The translations under genes were made by a program, and so were the position numbers. From Lachnospiraceae bacterium UBA1721 (GTDB lineage Bacteria; Bacillota; Clostridia; Lachnospirales; Lachnospiraceae), in contig DCIR01000060.1 of the NCBI GenBank assembly GCA_002317155.1, positions 372 through 48,644 on the forward strand: DNA of 48,273 bases, in the 5' to 3' direction. The notes beneath the pieces are model-generated. The model saw only the letters and a list, made by a program, of their open reading frames with translations, did not search any database and was not told the DNA's origin. Numbering within the stretch: the stretch's first letter is position 1; each line of letters opens with the position of its first letter. Of this stretch, positions 45,294 to 48,273 are shown piece after piece.

Positions 45294-45608
45294 ATGGCAG
45301 AATTAGTAATAACAAAAGATAATTTTGACGCGGAAGTACTCAATTCCGAGCTTCCTGTAATTGTAGATTTCTGGGCAGATTGGTGCGGCCCCTGTAAAAA
45401 GCTTGGACCCATCATTGCTCAGATTGCAGAAGAAAATGAAGGAAAGGTTAAGGTCGGCAAGGTAAATGTAGACGAACAGATGCTTCTCGCTTCCAAGTAC
45501 AATATTATGAGCATTCCCACCGTTATCCTTTTCAAAAACGGTATGGTAGACAAAACCTCTGTAGGTTTTAAGTCAAAAGCAGACCTGCTTGAATTTTTCG
45601 GAATCTAA
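45294..45608 (+). CDS. trxA: Thioredoxin
   Basis: The 104-residue disulfide reductase has the active site DFWADWCGPCKK (Cys31 and Cys34) and the cis-proline loop SIPTVILF. The ATG at 45294 follows a GAGGT site; an earlier in-frame start at 45243 lies inside the 37-bp repeat and is rejected. Monocistronic, with a repeat array upstream and a strong terminator downstream. No thioredoxin reductase is adjacent. Confidence 0.97.
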   Translation: MAELVITKDNFDAEVLNSELPVIVDFWADWCGPCKKLGPIIAQIAEENEGKVKVGKVNVDEQMLLASKYNIMSIPTVILFKNGMVDKTSVGFKSKADLLEFFGI

Positions 45609-45639
45609 ATAGACTTATAGGACAAAATGTGTTGATAAA

Positions 45640-45684
45640 AACCGGCGCAACCCCAATATTTTCAAGGGATTGCGCCGGTTAATC
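45640..45684 (+). terminator. Rho-independent terminator after trxA
   Basis: AACCGGCGCAA (45640-45650) pairs perfectly with TTGCGCCGGTT (45670-45680), with an inner CCC/GGG pairing, followed by a T-rich stretch. It may also serve the convergent lipoprotein gene. Confidence 0.88.
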
Positions 45685-45720
45685 TTTTCTTCTGTATTCT
45701 TATTTATTCCGTACTCTTCT

Positions 45721-46092
45721 TTATTCTTCTTTTTGTTTTATATATTTATGTCCGCCGTTAAGCAGCGCTCCTTCGGAATACTCAAATACCTTTAACATCT
45801 CATCGTCATCACTCTTGTACAAGGTAACGGTATTACCATCGAGCCTGTAGGTTCCTATCTCTGCTGAGGTAAATTCTCCATCTATATACACTACCATTCC
45901 ATACTCAGCTGTAGCATTTAATGCGACTGACCCAACAATGGATTTTCCGTTTTCATTGTACTCTGCTTTCCAGATTCCCACAGCATAATCAGCATCCAAA
46001 TTCTCCGGAACTCCACAGGCTGTAATAAACGCGCAGGCAATTACCATAGCCAACACGACACATATTTTCCCGGAAATCTTATATATCCTCAT
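45721..46092 (-). CDS. Small lipoprotein of unknown function
   Basis: A 123-residue protein with a basic N-terminus, hydrophobic segment and lipobox ITAC, so it should be exported and lipidated. The mature part, about 97 residues, reads as a small beta-rich domain (VGIWKAEYNENG, GTYRLDGNTVTLY), a pattern seen in lipocalin-like or META-like stress lipoproteins, but no family can be assigned. A strong AGGAG site precedes the ATG. It lies 67 bp downstream of the antiporter gene on the same strand. Confidence 0.78.
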   Translation of the reverse strand: MRIYKISGKICVVLAMVIACAFITACGVPENLDADYAVGIWKAEYNENGKSIVGSVALNATAEYGMVVYIDGEFTSAEIGTYRLDGNTVTLYKSDDDEMLKVFEYSEGALLNGGHKYIKQKEE

Positions 46093-46159
46093 CTATTAAT
46101 CTCTCCTACATCAAAATTAACCATCAAAATCTCAACATCAGATGACTTAAATACTCATA

Positions 46160-47338
46160 TCACTGCCTATTCAAGAGTCTCTTATAAGAAATATCAATCG
46201 CAAATGCCCCAAGCGGTGCCGTAATTATGATAGCAAGCACGGCAACTGTGAGCACTATATTACCGCAGCCAAGACCTAACGCAAGCGGGACGCCACCGAT
46301 TGCCGCCTGAACAGTTGCCTTTGGTGTGTAGGCCATCATTGTAAAGAATTTCTCTTTCATATTCAGCTTGGTTCCTATAAGCGACACAAATACTCCGAGC
46401 ATTCTAATCGCCATCGCAACAAAAATAAGTATCACTGCCCCCAAACCTGCCTGCTTTACATATGTAATATCTACTGTGGCTCCAACGAGTACAAAAAGTA
46501 ATACCTCCGCACCGACCCACAGCTTATTGTACTTAGCGGATAGTCTTTTCGCCAAGGGCTCATTTTTTTGCTTAATACCGATTCCCATACACATTATCGA
46601 GATAAGAGATGCAAATGTAATCTGTATAGGGATGGCATCCTCAGCTACAACAAGCAACAAGGAAATGCATAAAAATACTATTACCTTAACTGTGTCTCGC
46701 ATGTGACACTTGATAAAGAATAAATTGAGCAACAGACCGGCGCCAACACCTATAGCAATTCCGAGCGCTATTGATACAGGAATATTGATAAACTTAAGAG
46801 CTGACACCTTATCTCCAGTTGCTAATCCCGTGAACGTCGTGAACAGAACTATTACATATACATCATCTACGGATGCCCCTGCGAGAATAAGCTGCGGTAT
46901 GGCCTTATCCATTCCATAGCCTTCTTCTGTCAGTTTTACCATTCTGGGAACTACTACCGCCGGAGAGACTGCTGCCAGCACAGCTCCCATTATAGCTGCC
47001 TCCAAATAGCTTACGCCCAACAGTCTCGGTGCCAGTAAAAGAATACCTGCGAGTTCAAAGCTTGCAGGGACAAAACACATAAGAATCGCCGGCCTTCCGA
47101 TTTTTTTAAGCCCGGCAACATCAAGTCCCAATCCGGCTCTTGTCAGTATTATAACCAGCGCAATCTTCCTTAATTCTGCCGAAATATTCAGAATCGACGG
47201 ATCCAATAGATTAAGCACATACGGTCCCAATACCACTCCGGTAGCAAGCATTCCGATCAGTCCGGGCAGCTTTATTTTTTTACATATCCAGCTCATACTC
47301 ATTCCGACAAGCAGAATAAGTGAAAGGCTCAAAAACAT
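46160..47338 (-). CDS. Cation/proton antiporter (CPA2, Na+/H+ exchanger family)
   Basis: A 392-residue protein with about 12 membrane helices. The N-terminal GLIGMLATGVVLGPYVL pattern, the ALVIILTRAGLGLDVAGL helix and the AAVLAAVSPAVVVPRM segment are typical of the Na+/H+ exchanger fold. ILAGASVDDVYVIVLF holds the expected acidic pair in the transport helix (VDD). There is no C-terminal TrkA-N (RCK) domain as in KefB/KefC, so it is the short form. The exchanged ion (Na+, K+ or other) is unknown. An AGGAGG site precedes the ATG. Confidence 0.9.
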   Translation of the reverse strand: MFLSLSLILLVGMSMSWICKKIKLPGLIGMLATGVVLGPYVLNLLDPSILNISAELRKIALVIILTRAGLGLDVAGLKKIGRPAILMCFVPASFELAGILLLAPRLLGVSYLEAAIMGAVLAAVSPAVVVPRMVKLTEEGYGMDKAIPQLILAGASVDDVYVIVLFTTFTGLATGDKVSALKFINIPVSIALGIAIGVGAGLLLNLFFIKCHMRDTVKVIVFLCISLLLVVAEDAIPIQITFASLISIMCMGIGIKQKNEPLAKRLSAKYNKLWVGAEVLLFVLVGATVDITYVKQAGLGAVILIFVAMAIRMLGVFVSLIGTKLNMKEKFFTMMAYTPKATVQAAIGGVPLALGLGCGNIVLTVAVLAIIITAPLGAFAIDISYKRLLNRQ

Positions 47339-47449
47339 TTTATTTCCTCCTGTGCATATACATGCGAGAAAACAATATCATATTTTACTGGCGTTGCCTA
47401 CACAATGATTGATATAATTCATTAAGAACTACCAATAAAGGAGATTCCT

Positions 47450-48273
47450 ATGTTATATACACTTGAAAATGAAAAATTAATCGTAACTGTTGATACCTTT
47501 GGCGCCGAGATTAAATCTGTTAAGGATAAGGCCACCGGCCGCGACTATATCTGGTGCGGAGATTCAAAATACTGGGGCCGTACCGCTCCCGTTCTTTTTC
47601 CCTTCGTAGGTTCTTGCCGCGACAATAAATACAGTTTTGAAGGCAAGGATTATGAAATCAAATCTCACGGCTTTGCTCGCGATATGGAGCACACTGTCGT
47701 AAGCAGCAGTGAAACAGAGATATGGTTTTCATTAAAAGATTCGGATGATACCTACGCAAAATATCCCTTCCATTTTGACTTCATGAATGGTTATAAGCTT
47801 GAAAGCAATACCGTATCTGTAATGTGGAAGGTGACCAATCCCGGTCAGGACAGGGCCGATAATAATCTTTATTTTTCTGTAGGAGCACATCCTGCCTTTG
47901 TATGTCCTCTCAATGATGAAGAAAATAAAGCCGGCTACAAGCTTTACTTCGAAGGCGTAAATGAAATACGTCATCACGGCAATCTCACCGGCACCTGCAC
48001 TCATGAGGATCTCGTTCTTCCCCTTGAGAATAATCGCGTAACTATTACTCCTGAATTTTTCGACAGGACCACTTATATAATTGAAAACAATCAGACCGGA
48101 TGTGTGGGCATCGAAGATCCTGAAGGTAACAGATATGTAACTGTCAGATTCAACACACCTCTATTCGGAATATGGTCACCTGAGAAAAAGAACGCACCGT
48201 TCCTCTGCATCGAGCCTTGGTGCGGACGTGCGGATTATGACGATTTTGAAGGTGATCTGACCATAAGAGAATA
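47450..48273 (+). CDS. Aldose 1-epimerase family protein, LacX-like (3' end cut by window)
   Basis: The frame starts at the ATG 47450 behind an AAGGAG site and stays open to the end (274 codons). It reads MLYTLENEKLIVTVDTFGAEIKSV, with GRTAPVLFPFVG, KSHGFARD, VGAHPAFVCP and FLCIEPWCGRADYDD, the LacX/YeaD-type galactose mutarotase pattern. The candidate catalytic histidines are those in SHGFARD and GAHPAF. By family length only a few residues are missing. It should interconvert sugar anomers in the cytoplasm. Confidence 0.9.
   Translation, partial: MLYTLENEKLIVTVDTFGAEIKSVKDKATGRDYIWCGDSKYWGRTAPVLFPFVGSCRDNKYSFEGKDYEIKSHGFARDMEHTVVSSSETEIWFSLKDSDDTYAKYPFHFDFMNGYKLESNTVSVMWKVTNPGQDRADNNLYFSVGAHPAFVCPLNDEENKAGYKLYFEGVNEIRHHGNLTGTCTHEDLVLPLENNRVTITPEFFDRTTYIIENNQTGCVGIEDPEGNRYVTVRFNTPLFGIWSPEKKNAPFLCIEPWCGRADYDDFEGDLTIRE

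Overview
The window looks like a chromosomal segment of a low-GC Firmicute, most likely a Lachnospiraceae member (class Clostridia). The clues are moderate GC with AT-rich spacers, strong AAGGAGG-type ribosome binding sites, MecA, a short prolyl-tRNA synthetase with a zinc-containing C-terminus, a clostripain-type C11 protease, a YdjI-like Band-7 protein with zinc ribbons, and lipobox lipoproteins. Genus cannot be fixed from the sequence alone. Nothing looks like a prophage, IS element, conjugative element or CRISPR array. Most genes are chromosomal housekeeping or cell-surface functions.

Layout. 1-13 kb is a long minus-strand block: the 5' end of a sugar-type ABC ATPase, a membrane diguanylate cyclase, a YesL-like membrane protein, a GNAT acetyltransferase, a monoacylglycerol-lipase-like hydrolase, metG overlapping a DEDDh exonuclease, proS, a HAD phosphatase, mecA, a TatD nuclease and a lipase/membrane fusion of the DUF2974 type. 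13.3-18.6 kb is framed by two identical tRNA-Lys(CTT) genes. Between them lie a membrane-anchored C11 protease and a triple-repeat beta-helix lipoprotein. 18.8-24.3 kb holds a predicted heavy-metal exporter, a Tet(M)-like translational GTPase fused to a Rae1/YacP-type NYN nuclease, and a CAP-domain lipoprotein with a PAPEQ repeat. 24.5-24.94 kb is non-coding and carries a very regular palindromic repeat array with a 52-bp and then a 30-bp period.

25-39.6 kb carries a YdjI-like Band-7 protein, a membrane protein fused to a spermidine-synthase-like domain, a GH31 alpha-glucosidase, a phytoene-desaturase-like oxidoreductase, a secreted lysozyme-like protein, a D-lactate dehydrogenase-like enzyme, a PAP2 phosphatase, pgi, and a two-gene SGNH/MBOAT O-acyltransferase unit. 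39.7-48.3 kb carries hflX, an unexplained hairpin-dense intergenic region, a YtrA-type GntR regulator with its ABC transporter, trxA behind a 37-bp tandem repeat, a small lipoprotein, a cation/proton antiporter, and a LacX-like aldose epimerase cut by the window edge.

The strongest candidates for something new are: (1) the ribosomal GTPase fused to an A-site-type endonuclease, which suggests a one-polypeptide ribosome rescue or mRNA cleavage device rather than tetracycline resistance; (2) the 52/30-bp palindromic array upstream of the CAP lipoprotein; (3) the hairpin cluster downstream of hflX; and (4) the two tRNA-Lys units, whose leader hairpins and terminators differ by compensatory changes.
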